From DASVWZ01 sp963708575 (GTDB taxonomy: Bacteria; Acidobacteriota; Terriglobia; Terriglobales; Acidobacteriaceae), in NCBI GenBank assembly GCA_963708575.1, contig CAVPTB010000006.1, positions 124,001 through 188,000 on the forward strand: a stretch of DNA of 64,000 nt, read 5' to 3'. Made by a program: the position numbers and the translations under genes. The notes below the pieces were generated by a model, which saw only the letters and a program-made list of their open reading frames with translations, was not told the DNA's origin and ran no database searches. Position 1 is the first letter of the stretch. Each line of letters opens with the position of its first letter. Below are positions 63,701 through 64,000 of the stretch, piece after piece.

Positions 63701-64000
63701 TACAGCTTGGGCGACTTCGGAAACGATGTGAGTTTGACAGGCGAGTATGCAGATCGTTGGAATATTTCCGGCAATCCTGGAGATGTGCACTGGTCGGCCA
63801 GCAACTCCATCCCTTACATTGATTCGTCGCAGTTCACGGCCGATGCCAACGGAAACGTCACTGGCGGAATTGGTCCCGCGGCTCAAAGGTGCTACAGCGC
63901 GGCGATGGCTGCGGGTGGACAGGCCGCCGCCAATCAACTCAACGGCAACATCCCTTTTCAAAATGCTGAAGGTTTCAACAGCACGCAAGGCGGATGTTAC
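60761..64000 (+). CDS. Oar-like carboxypeptidase-regulatory/TonB-dependent outer-membrane receptor (partial)
   Basis: Open for 1080 codons to the window's right edge with no stop. GTG 60761 is preceded by AAGGAG five bases upstream and opens a signal peptide (IAISILVVCCLTLSSAQ). Residues 27-110 are a carboxypeptidase regulatory-like domain (GTVTDPTGAVVPKTKVTITN). A plug domain follows (LPLQGRDFQNLLPLHPGVQR), then barrel strands (RFSYNKFNEGIFPLD, LTLNFGLRYDV, VENWNLNLQQALSP). These receptors are numerous in acidobacteria and import polymers or peptides using TonB. The substrate cannot be read from sequence. Confidence 0.93.
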   Translation, partial: MKSSRALIAISILVVCCLTLSSAQTYQGRILGTVTDPTGAVVPKTKVTITNVATNTGRTLITNSAGEYVAPDLEPGSYTVSAESAGFKKTQSNSIIVEVGRDVRVDLKLETGAANETVEVTAQETLVDTTDSTLNGVLSNKAINELPLQGRDFQNLLPLHPGVQRTPGGGFQSITSNGNRPDENNFYIDGASDNDVYYGESVVNEAGIAGTPASFLPLDAIQEFNTEESPSAEYGDKPGVVMNLGLKSGTNAVHGTAYYFHRNSAVDARNYFDPSPEPVSSLLMHQFGASVGGPIKKDKWFYFVNYEGIRDKVGNPGVYDSPVTVSLAQQMGGIANSDGSPNSATYSFPDAVAYCVQGYYTAYNGVPCTPNPLSLKVAQLFEPNSGFTLKQSDPAAINFDWNNTNRGDNLVAKTDYHLNDHNVLSARFFYSNSDLVEADIAAIRPEWLSTTSPITQIFGADWMWTPNSRWVNEARFSYNKFNEGIFPLDHNVNPTTYGLDTGVTNPLLFGFPRINPGTDAFHYMGGNSGWPLKTTPSQTYNWSDTVSYTAGRHTLRFGGQFMYGDVQYFRATEGRGRVDFSDLTDFVAGDVHRWEYLYGDPGRDVSMKSFGLFAQDGFRATNRLTLNFGLRYDVTFPIKDSRNLLANYIPSLPNGQPGGIVQVGDGISAPYDTQYNNVSPRAGFAYDIFGTGKTILRGGGGIIFTQPAIRTFMFSGGGLNLNPSGIPYVDQNGNTVQPKGTINAFLVNTRDTTNLNWGTGTGPIFPASAGQQCSLDGQCDVFGVNPHLATPYVENWNLNLQQALSPNALLQIAYVGNHGVNLYSVTDINQVNPLSPLEDLNLGCDHCESSGRPLNANCTVTGLGLGGPCFPYIGFLSYLSNQSNSIYHSLQVTFTKRYSHGLYLLAGYTYAHAIDTSSSNTAGVPQNSLDYAAERGNSDFDIRNRFTLSLAYDLPSRKAPLQLLEGWQVTTIATLEGSEPYSLGDFGNDVSLTGEYADRWNISGNPGDVHWSASNSIPYIDSSQFTADANGNVTGGIGPAAQRCYSAAMAAGGQAAANQLNGNIPFQNAEGFNSTQGGCY

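Noticed and set aside
1..64000. tRNA, rRNA, CRISPR, prophage or insertion sequence
   Set aside because: No T-loop motifs, rRNA anchors, regular direct-repeat arrays, transposase or phage structural genes were seen on reading.

Overview
This window looks like chromosomal DNA of an Acidobacteriota member of the Terriglobia type. The evidence is gene content and order: a rod-shape operon (mreB-mreC-mreD-mrdA-rodA) followed by an RNase E/G gene, an Oar-like carboxypeptidase-regulatory/TonB-dependent receptor, a pro-kumamolisin with Ig-like repeats, a GloVer-repeat beta-propeller, and small cysteine-bearing proteins I associate with acidobacterial genomes. This assignment rests on recognition, not on a search. 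I saw no rRNA, tRNA, CRISPR array, insertion sequence or prophage.

Layout. 1-8 kb (minus strand): a partial AlkD-like gene, a POT-family peptide transporter, a DUF167 protein, a secreted esterase with TPRs, a YggS-type PLP protein, an OPT-family transporter and a secreted GloVer propeller. 8-15.7 kb: ComF-like and HNH genes, a secreted LolA-like protein, an M20 peptidase, a TonB-type protein, three small hypothetical proteins and an OsmC-like protein. 15.8-22.4 kb: an HtrA protease behind a good promoter, a peptidoglycan-binding-domain protein, a CpsB-like PHP phosphatase and a large S53 protease; an 11-bp-phased direct repeat lies upstream of the protease. 22.5-25.9 kb: a cupin, a frameshifted aminotransferase and an aldehyde dehydrogenase. 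26.3-37.1 kb: a FecR protein, the rod operon and rng with a long structured leader. 37.2-44.2 kb: a hypothetical protein, then a response regulator, histidine kinase, porin-like protein and cupredoxin in a row.

44.2-51.4 kb holds the most coherent accessory module. Two divergent transcription units meet at a TetR-family regulator. Leftward run two FAD oxidoreductases (both carrying a single-base frameshift as given) and a betaine-homocysteine methyltransferase-like gene. Rightward run tetR, a Rieske oxygenase resembling plant choline monooxygenase, and an amidohydrolase. The gap between them has two copies of TGAC-N4-GGTCA, one next to each start codon. I infer a TetR-controlled choline/betaine or related methylamine catabolic regulon.

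51.4-64 kb: a CocE-type hydrolase, a LysN-like aminotransferase, a Tat-exported M24 peptidase, a phosphodiesterase-like enzyme, YbjQ, SRPBCC and cyanophycinase-like proteins, and a TonB-dependent receptor that runs off the right edge. Several secreted or periplasmic peptidases, two peptide transporters and the TonB components together suggest a life built on scavenging peptides and polymers.

Three genes (22974-24183, 45304-46487, 46484-48113) are each broken by one base yet otherwise complete, so sequence error must be weighed against real decay.
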